Assembly: GCF_900104695.1 (NCBI RefSeq)
Contig: NZ_FNSW01000001.1
Location: forward strand, 2,914,001 to 2,978,000
Direction: 5' to 3'
DNA: 64,000 bases
Origin: Paenibacillus sp. GP183
GTDB lineage: Bacteria > Bacillota > Bacilli > Paenibacillales > NBRC-103111
Under the pieces are notes generated by a model. The model was not told the DNA's origin, ran no database searches, and was given only the letters and a program-made list of their open reading frames with translations. Shown here piece after piece: positions 37,185 to 46,139 of this stretch. The translations under genes were made by a program, and so were the position numbers. Each line of letters starts with the position of its first letter. The stretch's first letter is position 1.

Positions 37185-38060
37185 TCATATACGGATATAC
37201 CAATATTTAAACATTGATCTAAGATCACTAAATATTAAATTACACCTTTTTAGATCTAACATTATCGCACGAAATAATAAACCTAATATTCTATCACTAA
37301 TTCTAACAATTTTAAAATCCAAACCTAGCTTATGATAATTGGCTATGTACATAATTACTTTACTTGTCGATTCAATTCGTTTTTTATTTCTATCATATTC
37401 GTTCTTATCAAGCAAATTTAACTTAAGAACTGGATGCAAAACAGCTATTTGAGGGATATAGAACATATTAAACCCATTTTTCAAAATACCTAATGCGTAT
37501 TCATAGTCTTCACCTGCTGGGATTAATGTTTCTCCCAATCCTAGTTTTTCATCAAACCCCCCAATATTTTCATGAACTTTCTTACTAACGAATATCGTGA
37601 TTGAACATGTCCTTCTTATACAATTATACTTATTTACTCGTTTGACATTTGTAATAGTATTAAAATCATTTATTTCTAATTGCTCGTGGCCTTCTCCAAT
37701 TAATTTTGTAAATTGAATAGTTATCGAATCTACATTTTTATTATTAACGAACGCTTCATGTACTCTTTCTAAGGTATGTCTTGGATAAACACAATCATCA
37801 TCAGGAAATGCTATTATGTCTCCAGTTTTATACTTTAATCCTATATTACGGTTTTTTGACAAACCAACCTGATCTGATTTTATATATATTAAATTAATTA
37901 ACTTTCCGTATTCTTCAGTTATACCCTGTAATCTGTCATCTTTGTTTTGATCAACAAGTACTATCTCAAAATTGTTATATGTCTGTTTAGATATAAACTC
38001 AAAAAAACGTCTTACTTCATTGACTCTATTTGCTGTACACATAATTAATGAAAATTTCAT
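37185..38060 (-). CDS. GT2 family glycosyltransferase
   Basis: 291 residues; GAGGAGATAAC precedes the ATG. SLIMCTANRVNEVRRFFEFI, IVLVDQNKDDRLQGI and GDIIAFPDDDCVYP place it in GT2, with a DDD metal site. PAGEDYEYALGILKNGF resembles the catalytic ED region of this group. It ends 150 bases from the IS630 remnant. The last residues may have changed if the insertion trimmed the gene. It follows the polymerase gene by 18 bases and is cotranscribed. Confidence 0.87.
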   Translation of the reverse strand: MKFSLIMCTANRVNEVRRFFEFISKQTYNNFEIVLVDQNKDDRLQGITEEYGKLINLIYIKSDQVGLSKNRNIGLKYKTGDIIAFPDDDCVYPRHTLERVHEAFVNNKNVDSITIQFTKLIGEGHEQLEINDFNTITNVKRVNKYNCIRRTCSITIFVSKKVHENIGGFDEKLGLGETLIPAGEDYEYALGILKNGFNMFYIPQIAVLHPVLKLNLLDKNEYDRNKKRIESTSKVIMYIANYHKLGLDFKIVRISDRILGLLFRAIMLDLKRCNLIFSDLRSMFKYWYIRI

Positions 38061-38078
38061 CTCAGGTTATCTCCTCAA

Positions 38079-39242
38079 TTATTCGTTCCAGAAAAAATCA
38101 TATGGGTAAATCCTGTTCCAGTCTGGTCTAAAAATCTGAATTTCTGTAGCATAAATAAAGAATAATATTACTATCAATATAGTGTACAATAAAGCCAGTT
38201 TCTTGTTCTTCATCTGTTTAATTGCATTTGGTAAATATACAATAGCAAACATCTCAAAAAATAATCCAACTCGTGAGAGCAAGGCGAAATTAATTGATAA
38301 AAATGTTATTACAACCCAGATGAATGTAAAAATAAGGAATATCTCGCCGTCATTTACCTTATCTTTCAAATTTACAACGTTAGGTTTTTGACTATTAAGA
38401 TCACCAATTAACTCTATTTTTAGCTCAGTACTGTTATTATGGTAATTTGTCTTTATGCCAATTAACAAGATACTTAAGCCAACTAGTAAATTCATGATGC
38501 TTGCTATTCGTACATTCCCGTCAAGATAAACAGTACCAACGTAATATTGATATTTGGGAAAAATGAGAAGTAATTCATTTAACAAAGATGAGAAACTGAA
38601 AAATAGTATTATGCTTCCACATATGGTGATTAAAACAAACTTAAAATTGAATTTTAAACGACTAATTGGATAAGCAAGCAAAAATGCAATTGCAGTAGCA
38701 TGAAATAATGTTGCAATCAATACAAGAAATATAAATCGAAACAGTTGTTTTTTTCGAATAAAATTGTAGGAAAACAGTACAATTGCCAACGCAATATCAA
38801 GACGAATTATGTTCATTGACTCGTCAAAAAACCTTAAAACAAAAAATAAATAGACACTAAGCCATGTCATCGTAGAATATTTATAAATAAAAAAACAAAA
38901 AGCCAACATGAAAATAACACTAGTAACAATTAATATTATTTGAGGTTGGGTAAAAACTAAACTCAATAGTTTATTCAAATAAACAAACCCAATTTCAATT
39001 CTTCCAGTAAACAAGTCTAAATTGTCTGTCCACGATATATTCTTATATAAATCTAGATAAAATTTCGTGTCATTCCCAACAAAACTTGCCCTAAAGGCTG
39101 AAAAAAATAGGAATAACCCAAATGTTAGTAATAAGTACACCTTATCGTTCGTTTTACTTATCCTTTTTTCACTGGTATATTTTCCATTAGTTACTAATGC
39201 TAACGTCAATATATATTCTATAAAAATGTAGTACAACCACAT
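38079..39242 (-). CDS. EpsG/Wzy-type polysaccharide polymerase
   Basis: 387 residues from the ATG at 39242, which has AGGTG 5 bases upstream; 26 further codons are open but unsupported. About ten membrane segments. LFFSAFRASFVGNDTKFYLD is the conserved EpsG start region, where GNDT precedes the first large loop. FFDESMNIIRLDIALAIVLF and ATLFHATAIAFLLAYP are also typical. It would link flipped repeat units. It lies among glycosyltransferases, as expected for the polymerase of a Wzx/Wzy system. Confidence 0.85.
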   Translation of the reverse strand: MWLYYIFIEYILTLALVTNGKYTSEKRISKTNDKVYLLLTFGLFLFFSAFRASFVGNDTKFYLDLYKNISWTDNLDLFTGRIEIGFVYLNKLLSLVFTQPQIILIVTSVIFMLAFCFFIYKYSTMTWLSVYLFFVLRFFDESMNIIRLDIALAIVLFSYNFIRKKQLFRFIFLVLIATLFHATAIAFLLAYPISRLKFNFKFVLITICGSIILFFSFSSLLNELLLIFPKYQYYVGTVYLDGNVRIASIMNLLVGLSILLIGIKTNYHNNSTELKIELIGDLNSQKPNVVNLKDKVNDGEIFLIFTFIWVVITFLSINFALLSRVGLFFEMFAIVYLPNAIKQMKNKKLALLYTILIVILFFIYATEIQIFRPDWNRIYPYDFFWNE

Positions 39243-39378
39243 ATTCACCTGTTCCTTTGCTTTTGCAGGGCAACTAAATCTTGAACCTCCAAAAAATGTA
39301 TAGATAGAAAATTTATACAATTACTAAATTAAATACTGTTCTTAATAAGGCGTCAAACGCAATTCATTTTGGTGCTTT

Positions 39379-40512
39379 TCAAATGAAATTTGACTTATTC
39401 ATTGATTCTAGTTTTACATATAGCTCCTTCAACTTCTTTGCCTCCTGCTTAATATCAAAGCCCGCTTTTCTAAGATCATCGGTTGAATCCACACGAAAAT
39501 GTTTTACATTAAATTCAAGTATTCTCTCAGCCCATTCACTGATAGGGCTTCTCAGGCTTAGAAATTGTACATTAGCTACCTTTATCTCTTTTGTAACATT
39601 ATCAGATATAATACAAGGCAGACCGGATGCTTGAGCTTCAACTCCAACAACTGGGAGTCCCTCGAACAACGAAGGCATAACAAAAACATCCATAGCCTGC
39701 ATCAAATTATTGATATCACTCCTCACTCCTAAGAACTTAACTTGGTCTTGAATATTAAGCGAATTAACCTTTTCCATGATACTTTTTTGCAAATCCCCGT
39801 CACCAACCAGAAGCAACAAAGCATTCTTTGATTTTTTAAGAACTTCATAAAATACATCTATTAAAAACGTATGATTTTTCTGTTCTGAAAACCTACCTAT
39901 GTGACCTATAACAAATTGGTTCTCGATCTCAAGCTCCTTTCTAACCCTGCCTCGAATAATTTCATTATATTTGAATCGCTCACAATCAATCGCATTATTA
40001 ATGATATGAACTTTACCCTCTTTTAAAGCTTTCTTTCCAAACAAAAATTCACCTGCCTTATTTGAACAGGCGAGATAAACATTTGCTATCAAATTAGTAG
40101 GCAGCAACATAAAATAGTTTCTTATTGCCTTTAGAAGTTTATCTGAATATTTGGAATTATGACTGTGAGCTATTCGAAATTTTATACCATATTTTTTTGC
40201 GATAGGAAAGATAAACAAATTAAAAGTAGGTGTGTGCGAATGTATGATTGTATAGGTTGCGTGTGTGTTAAAAAACTCATCAATTTCATTGATATAAGAA
40301 CGAATATTCTTCAAAGTAGGAGGGGTTAAGTGGTACACTTTAGCTCCCATATTGATTAATTCTTCTTCATAGTTTGGCGATTTATCAAAGCTAACCAAAA
40401 AATCAAATTGAACCTTCGACCGATCAATATTTCTATATAAATTCATAATAACAGACATAACCCCGCTTCCACGGTTCAAACTGTCTACGATGTGTAGAAC
40501 TCTAATTTCCAT
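39379..40512 (-). CDS. GT4 family glycosyltransferase (EpsF-like)
   Basis: 377 residues from the ATG at 40512 (MEIRVLHIVDSLNRGSG), with GGAGGATAAGG before it; the 30 codons upstream are unlikely to be used. GT-B enzyme: N-terminal domain with IIHSHTPTFN and IAHSHNSKYS, C-terminal domain with GHIGRFSEQKNH, LVGDGDLQKS and FVMPSLFEGLPVVGVEAQAS (the E-x7-E donor site). It resembles EpsF/EpsD-type enzymes of biofilm operons. The donor sugar is not evident. Confidence 0.9.
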   Translation of the reverse strand: MEIRVLHIVDSLNRGSGVMSVIMNLYRNIDRSKVQFDFLVSFDKSPNYEEELINMGAKVYHLTPPTLKNIRSYINEIDEFFNTHATYTIIHSHTPTFNLFIFPIAKKYGIKFRIAHSHNSKYSDKLLKAIRNYFMLLPTNLIANVYLACSNKAGEFLFGKKALKEGKVHIINNAIDCERFKYNEIIRGRVRKELEIENQFVIGHIGRFSEQKNHTFLIDVFYEVLKKSKNALLLLVGDGDLQKSIMEKVNSLNIQDQVKFLGVRSDINNLMQAMDVFVMPSLFEGLPVVGVEAQASGLPCIISDNVTKEIKVANVQFLSLRSPISEWAERILEFNVKHFRVDSTDDLRKAGFDIKQEAKKLKELYVKLESMNKSNFI

Positions 40513-40667
40513 TACCTTATCCTCCGTAAAACACCTGAACACCTCATGTGACCTAATTGTTTCTGGGGTTGATGTTTTTAAATCTTTAAAAGCAAGTATC
40601 ACACATATTTCTTTTCCATTTAAGAAATAATCTTACTGTTCCTTTTTAACTTAAATTGATTATTATG

Positions 40668-41492
40668 TTAAGTTTGTTTATTTCTTAGAAATTTCTTATA
40701 TACTGACATCCTTAATTTATTTGGCAAAATCGCGACTGTTCCTTGAGCAATGGTAGAAATCAAAAAATTTTTAGCTGAAATAAATCCAATTTCCTTAAGA
40801 TACCATTTAAATTTGATGATACATTTACAATATGAGCAACCTCCACGTCTATTGTACAAAGCAGAATTTGTGCGCATATATAATAGTGGTTCATCAATGT
40901 TAGCACAAATAGCTCCATTCATTATCATTCTTACCCATAAGTAGTAATCCTCAAATAAATGAAAATGTTTATAACCACCTGCAATTTCAACGGCAGACTT
41001 CTTAAACATTACTGCAGGATGATTAAATGGATTTCTTTTCCTAGCATACTCTATAATATCGTTATGATTTGTTGGTAACTTTTTAATTGTTTTTACATTA
41101 TTTATATTTTCGTCAAATTCTACAATTGATGAACTTACTATCGAAAGTGACTCATTTGCTGAAAACATTCTAAGTTGTTTTTCACACCGATCTTTTTTTG
41201 AAATATCGTCAGTATCCATCCGAGCAATTAAATCATTACTACAATACCTCATTCCAATATTTAAAGCTTCACCCAAACCTTTGTTTTCATCTAAAGAAAT
41301 TACTTTTATTAAAGGATTAATAAATTCTGAAATAACTTCTTCAAGATCTTTTGTTAATTTCCCATCTTTCACAATTATTATCTCATCTGGTCTGATGGTT
41401 TGATGTAACATACTTTTTATACTCTCTCTAAAAAAAATGGGATTCTCTTTATAGTAGACAGACATTAGAACAGAATATTTATTCGTTATCAT
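40668..41492 (-). CDS. GT2 family glycosyltransferase
   Basis: 274 residues. VLMSVYYKENPIFFRESIKS, DEIIIVKDGKLTKDLEEV and DLIARMDTDDISKKDRCEKQ match the AmsE-like GT2 subgroup. FNHPAVMFKKSAVEIAGGYK and the HLFEDYYLWVRMI block bear the catalytic E-D. AAGCAAATAAAGAG precedes the ATG. The gene lies between galU and the GT4 gene in a run of minus-strand genes with short gaps. Confidence 0.88.
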   Translation of the reverse strand: MITNKYSVLMSVYYKENPIFFRESIKSMLHQTIRPDEIIIVKDGKLTKDLEEVISEFINPLIKVISLDENKGLGEALNIGMRYCSNDLIARMDTDDISKKDRCEKQLRMFSANESLSIVSSSIVEFDENINNVKTIKKLPTNHNDIIEYARKRNPFNHPAVMFKKSAVEIAGGYKHFHLFEDYYLWVRMIMNGAICANIDEPLLYMRTNSALYNRRGGCSYCKCIIKFKWYLKEIGFISAKNFLISTIAQGTVAILPNKLRMSVYKKFLRNKQT

Positions 41493-41604
41493 CTCTTTAT
41501 TTGCTTCTCCAATAGATTAATTATTTAATTAATACTTTCCTTAAAGCAATTTTTTTGCAAAAAAATACTCATTAAATCTAACTTTATCTTTATAATTCAA
41601 ATTT

Positions 41605-42494
41605 CTAAAAGGATAACTTTTCTTTATTTAAGATTCCTTCTAGATATTGTAAAATTGGATATCGCAAATCTTCTCTCATCAATGCAAATTCAATGCTCGT
41701 CATAATAAAACCAAGCTTTTCTCCAACGTCGTATCTCTTACCTTCAAAATCATAGGTATATACATTTTGTACCTCATTTAAACTCTGAATTGCATCTGTT
41801 AACTGTATTTCTCCACCAGCACCTTTTTCTTGCCTATCCAAGAATTCAAAGATTTTCGGAGTAAGAATATACCTTCCCATTATCGCCAAGTTAGACGGTG
41901 CATTACCTATTTTAGGTTTTTCAACAAAACGTTTTACTTTATAAAGCCGATTATCTTGAGTAGTTGGTTCTATTATTCCATATCGGTAAGTCTCTTCTTG
42001 AGGTACTTCTTGTACACCAACCACTGAACATTGCACTCTTTCGAATTGATTAATCAACTGCTTTAATGAAGGTATTTCAGCTTGTACAATATCATCTCCT
42101 CTCCTAGTAATACAGCAAACGGTTCCTCCCCAATAAAATTTCTTGCACACCATACTGCATGCCCCAAACCCTTAGGTTCTTTCTGGCGAATATAATGAAT
42201 ATCAACTAAATTTGTTGACCTTCTAACTTCCTCTAATAACTCAACTTTCTTCTTTTCGATCAAATTTTGCTCTAACTCAAAAGCACTATCGAAGTGATCC
42301 TCGATGGCCCTCTTTCCTTTACCTGTAACAATAATAATGTCTTCAATTCCAGACTCTACAGCCTCTTCAACTATATATTGAATTGTTGGTTTATCGACAA
42401 TAGGTAACATTTCTTTAGGCATTGCCTTTGTTGCTGGCAGAAACCGAGTTCCTAAACCTGCAGCAGGGATAATTGCTTTTCTTATTTTTTTCAT
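41605..42494 (-). pseudogene. galU: UTP-glucose-1-phosphate uridylyltransferase with 5-bp duplication
   Basis: N-terminal frame (42494-42063): [20 protein letters not shown], then [20 protein letters not shown], continuing to FAVLLG. The C-terminal frame (to 41605) resumes [15 protein letters not shown] and includes GGEIQLTDAIQSL and GKRYDVGEKLGF. At the junction GGAGA is repeated twice (42095-42104). Removing one copy restores [13 protein letters not shown], the normal GalU text. The enzyme makes UDP-glucose, which GalE and glucosyl- or galactosyltransferases need. It is inactive as written unless another copy exists. Confidence 0.9.
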
Positions 42495-42618
42495 TTCTTA
42501 ACAACTCCAATCTAATATTCCATTAAACTCTCTGAACTTATTAAAAAACTGCGTGGAACAACCGCAAAAGTATTTTAAAGATTGATGTTTATTATTGCTT
42601 ATAGGCAATACCATAGAA

Positions 42619-43287
42619 TTATCTTGCTCCTTCTCCCGTTAAAACTACTATTACCGTCATAAATATAATCTTTAAATCTAACCATAAGGAAAGCTCTCGT
42701 ATATAATATAAATCCAGTTCTAATTTTTCCTTCGGTGTGATCTCATACCCACCATTAACTTGTGCCCATCCAGTTAGCCCTGGTTTTACCAATAAACGAT
42801 TCACAAACCCCGGGATTTCCTCATTAAATTGAGCAGTAAATACCGGCCTTTCCGGTCGAGGACCAATGATGCTCATTTCACCTTTAAGTACATTAATAAG
42901 CTGTGGTATTTCATCAATTCTAGTTTTTCTAATAAACTCCCCTATCTTTGTAACTCGTGGATCATTCTTTGCCGCCCATTGTGCCCCATTCTTTTCTGCA
43001 TCAATCCCCATAGATCTTAGTTTAATCACTTTAAAACATCTTCCATCTAACCCCATTCTCTCCTGCAAAAAAAAAGCTGGCCCTGGTGTTTCTAACTTAA
43101 TTACAATCATAAAAATGATTAATGCCGGTAAACATAGAACCAAACCAATTAGAGCTATCAAAAAATCCATAATCTTTTTTATGTATCGGTATAATCCTGT
43201 TGAATCAATCCCATTACGTTCATAGGATTGCTCTAATGCTACAGAATACTCGCTATAAAAATCCCCCACATTTTTTCCTGCCGACAT
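42619..43287 (-). CDS. Priming sugar-phosphate transferase (WcaJ/EpsL-type)
   Basis: 222 residues. One membrane segment (about 40-62, FLIALIGLVLCLPALIIFMI) is followed by the bacterial sugar transferase domain: GPAFFLQERMGLDGRCFKVI, LRSMGIDAEK, TRIDEIPQLINVLKGEMSII, GPRPERPVF and KPGLTGWAQVNG. It puts the first sugar phosphate on undecaprenyl phosphate and so starts each repeat unit. It is the short, single-segment type. AGGAGGTATAG precedes the ATG at 12 bases. It follows the CpsD region, as is normal for such loci. Confidence 0.92.
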   Translation of the reverse strand: MSAGKNVGDFYSEYSVALEQSYERNGIDSTGLYRYIKKIMDFLIALIGLVLCLPALIIFMIVIKLETPGPAFFLQERMGLDGRCFKVIKLRSMGIDAEKNGAQWAAKNDPRVTKIGEFIRKTRIDEIPQLINVLKGEMSIIGPRPERPVFTAQFNEEIPGFVNRLLVKPGLTGWAQVNGGYEITPKEKLELDLYYIRELSLWLDLKIIFMTVIVVLTGEGAR

Positions 43288-43453
43288 TTCTTTACTATAC
43301 CTCCTACTTATTTTTTAAATAATAATTTTTGCTTTGTAGTTTAATAGCAAAATAAGAAAAACTTACATTTCATTTCATCCAAATCAATATTTACTTTTAA
43401 ATTTCAACCCCCCTTAATCAACTCCGAATTGATCGAATTTGTATAAAAACAAT

Positions 43454-43564
43454 CATGGCTTCACCGCCGAGCTAGATTTGGAGATTGAAGAACATCTGAA
43501 GCCTACCGGTGTCTGCGAGATTACAGCGGCCAGCGTCATTGCAGTAATTGACGTTAAGGTCTAA
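43454..43564 (+). pseudogene. Unidentified gene tail
   Basis: NHGFTAELDLEIEEHLKPTG, then VCEITAASVIAVIDVKV and TAA at 43562-43564, on the plus strand. Codon use and base composition are richer in G+C than the flanks, so it looks like a scrap of a foreign or displaced gene. No family is recognised. Confidence 0.35.
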
Positions 43565-44025
43565 ATTTACAAATATAATACATTATCCCAAAAAACTCTA
43601 GAATCAAGTGAATATGTATCAAACCAAATCAACATTTGTTTTTAGTGTACTTTCATTGTCAGAAAGTTGATGAGAATAAAAAACTAATTTCAAAACATTA
43701 TGCAACTGAATAATATAAGCTCTATCAAAAATCTTGAAATCACTTTTTTTATCTCAGGTTGGAAATAACAAAAAAGCTTAAGGGCATTTAACCCACCCTC
43801 ACATCAAACCATTGACGATACACGTCTAAGGAAATTCTCCCACAGCTTGACCGAGTGCCTACGATAATAAAGGTATAGTAGACATTACCTATAAGGTACT
43901 TTATTCCCTGATGAAATAAACAACAATACTCTTTCAATGTAGTGACTACTGAATTCCCGAAAATCCGAAAATTTAACTAACATGGATTTAATTGGGAAAA
44001 ATGTGTTTAACAACTTCTCGGTTAA
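43565..44025. other. Intergenic DNA, nothing recognised
   Basis: A+T-rich with no frame, hairpin or repeat I could support. It separates the priming transferase from a capD remnant and is probably eroded gene sequence. Confidence 0.4.
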
Positions 44026-44029
44026 TCCC

Positions 44030-44520
44030 GCTTAGCCGATCATTTTCTCCAAGCGTTTTAACTCGAGGTCAAACTCACTTTGACTCATTTCCATTGGATT
44101 TCAAATATGCGATCATGAAGGGTATTTTCTATCTTTTCATCATTGAGTAGAAGTTCCTAATAACTTCTCCCTAGGGCGCATACCAGTAAAAACTATGTCG
44201 ATATCAATTCCTGGTTCAAACCCAGAAAGGCGAATCAAATCTGCTGCAAGATCGAAAATTTTGACCGGTTCGCCTATCGATTATAAATATCTCGCTTCCT
44301 TTTGCGTATGCACCTGCCTGAATGACTAACTGCACAGCTTCGGGAATGTAAAATATCATCATATCCGGATGTGTTACGGTTACCGGTCCAAAGCAATCAG
44401 CGACTGCTTTTACGATCCAAGCTTTGAATAATATGTTCTGCAATTCGTTTAGTGGCACCCATGACACTAGATGGATTCACTGCTGCTTTGACTGACGATA
44501 TTAGATCAAATTTCTCAGCT
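44030..44520 (-). pseudogene. CapD/EpsC-type nucleotide-sugar dehydratase remnant
   Basis: Minus-strand pieces: [20 protein letters not shown], then (new frame) [19 protein letters not shown] with [15 protein letters not shown], then [20 protein letters not shown] and [16 protein letters not shown], then [16 protein letters not shown]. These cover the last third of a CapD/FlaA1-type UDP-GlcNAc 4,6-dehydratase. The N-terminal two thirds are absent and several frameshifts are present. Such an enzyme usually sits beside CpsD and the priming transferase, as here. Loss suggests the first sugar has changed. Confidence 0.82.
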
Positions 44521-44610
44521 GAATACTGAGGTGCACATTCCGCTCAACGATTACCAATAAGACAATTCTGCTTTGAAACTTCATGTTGCATCCCCCATTA
44601 ATCAACTGTT

Positions 44611-45300
44611 CTATTCTTTATTTCCATAATAGTAATAGTAGTAGGCGTCTTTGTTTTTTCTGTCCACGTTATTCAGTACTACACCTAAAAGTCTTGCTTG
44701 TACATGCTCAAGGTTTGCCTTGGCTTTCAAGGCGATTTCTCGTTTTACCTTGCCCGAATCTATTACAAGTATGACTCCATCACACCTGGTTGCCAGAATC
44801 TGAGCATCCGTTACGGCAATTGCAGGTGGAGAATCTATCAAAATAATGTCATAACGTTTCTTCAATTCTTCCAAAAGAGTATTCATTCGCTTCGATGATA
44901 AAATTTCAGAAGGATTAGGCGGAATGGGTCCTGATGTCAGAACATCAAGATTAGGAATACTGGAGCTATTGATTACTTCTTCTATCTCTGCCTGATTTGT
45001 TAATAAATTGGTAAGTCCCCATCTATTCGTTAATCTGAAAGTATGATGCATAGTCGGCTTGCGAAGGTCTGCGTCGATTAAAAGAACCTTCTTATCCGAT
45101 TGCGCATAGGCCACTGCCAAATTGGCAATCGTTGTCGATTTCCCTTCTCCAGGGCCCGCTGAAGTTACCATGAGTACTTTCAAATCTTCATCTACGGCAG
45201 AGAACTGAATGTTTGTCCTTAATGTTCTATAGGATTCAGAAATGGGCGACTTAGGATTTACATCCGTGATAAGCGGATTTTTATTGGTTGATTGTGACAT
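44611..45300 (-). CDS. CpsD/CapB-type tyrosine kinase
   Basis: 229 residues from the ATG at 45300 (MSQSTNKNPLITD), with GAGG 7 bases before it; a GTG four codons earlier is possible. BY-kinase: Walker A SAGPGEGKSTT, A-prime VLLIDADLRKPTMH, Walker B IILIDSPPA, and a C-terminal tyrosine cluster (DAYYYYYYGNKE) for autophosphorylation. It works with the YveK-type membrane adaptor encoded just upstream (20-base overlap) to control polymer length and export, and is reversed by the CpsB phosphatase. Confidence 0.93.
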   Translation of the reverse strand: MSQSTNKNPLITDVNPKSPISESYRTLRTNIQFSAVDEDLKVLMVTSAGPGEGKSTTIANLAVAYAQSDKKVLLIDADLRKPTMHHTFRLTNRWGLTNLLTNQAEIEEVINSSSIPNLDVLTSGPIPPNPSEILSSKRMNTLLEELKKRYDIILIDSPPAIAVTDAQILATRCDGVILVIDSGKVKREIALKAKANLEHVQARLLGVVLNNVDRKNKDAYYYYYYGNKE

Positions 45301-46045
45301 GAGGAGCCTCACTTCCCCTAAGCTCGGTTTTTTCGGTTTTTGTTGAACTTTGGTGAATAAAATCTTCCGGTTTCATCTTGGTTATCATCGTTAAGGTAGG
45401 TATATTTAGATAATGTTGTACATCCGCTTCTGTCTTGATTGTGTCATCGAGGTATTCCAAGAGAAATGCAATACCAACAGAAATCATCAATGCTACGACA
45501 AAACTGATGGCAAAGTTTAATTTCGGGTTAGGTTTGACGGGTAAAGGTTTTTCCGCCTCATTCGCTTCGTTCAGCAATGAAACGTTATCCACTTTCATGA
45601 TCAAAGGTATTTCTTTCTCAAACACTTTGGATACTGCATTTACAATCCTGGCAGCAGTCACATAAGAACGGTCTTGAACAATCAAGGTCATAACCTGTGT
45701 ATTATTAACAGAACTCACTTTTACTTTTTGAATAAGCTTGTCAGATGTTAATCCGAACTCAGGATACTGTTTCTCTACTTGATCCATTATTCTAGGGGTT
45801 TTAATTACCTCTTTATAGGTATCAATTAATCTTAGGTTAAGGTTAACGGAATTGATGTCTACTGTATCACTTCCCAGACGAGTATCTGATTTATTAACAA
45901 TCAGCTTTGTTGATGCTTCATAAGTCGGCTGTATAAAAAAGTAACTCATCACGCCGGTTGCAACACATGAAATGATAACTACTACTAAAATCATCCACAC
46001 CCTTTTCCGGATAATTTTCAAATAATCCCTTAAATCGTATTCCAT
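45281..46045 (-). CDS. YveK/CpsC-type chain-length and kinase adaptor
   Basis: 254 residues with GGAGGTTTAGG before the ATG. Two membrane segments (about 18-38 and 176-196) enclose an outside Wzz domain (PTYEASTKLIVNKSD...). PLPVKPNPKLNFAISF is the proline-rich stretch before the second segment. The cytoplasmic tail activates the CpsD kinase. In Gram-positives this adaptor and kinase are separate proteins, unlike the fused Wzc of Gram-negatives. Confidence 0.92.
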   Translation of the reverse strand: MEYDLRDYLKIIRKRVWMILVVVIISCVATGVMSYFFIQPTYEASTKLIVNKSDTRLGSDTVDINSVNLNLRLIDTYKEVIKTPRIMDQVEKQYPEFGLTSDKLIQKVKVSSVNNTQVMTLIVQDRSYVTAARIVNAVSKVFEKEIPLIMKVDNVSLLNEANEAEKPLPVKPNPKLNFAISFVVALMISVGIAFLLEYLDDTIKTEADVQHYLNIPTLTMITKMKPEDFIHQSSTKTEKTELRGSEAPHVTINQ

Positions 46046-46099
46046 TTCCTAAACCTCCATAATTAATCTGTCATTCTTATGCTGAAGTGAAAAAGAAAT

Positions 46100-46125
46100 C
46101 CTCCTCCCAATGATTAGAGAGGAGG
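46100..46125 (-). terminator. Terminator between the SLH gene and the YveK-type gene
   Basis: CCTCCT...AGGAGG stem with TTTCTTTTT following on the minus strand, 15 bases beyond the SLH gene stop. It splits cpsB-SLH from the kinase pair, although the loop is long and readthrough is possible. Confidence 0.65.
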
Positions 46126-46139
46126 TATTCCTATTCGGT

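Noticed and set aside
37034-37228. 64-codon minus-strand frame after the GT2 gene
   Set aside because: It overlaps the GT2 3' end in another frame, has no ribosome site and resembles no protein. It is probably debris beside the IS630 remnant.
44611-44640. Tyr codon run at the end of the CpsD-type gene as an artefact
   Set aside because: C-terminal tyrosine clusters are a defining feature of this kinase family.
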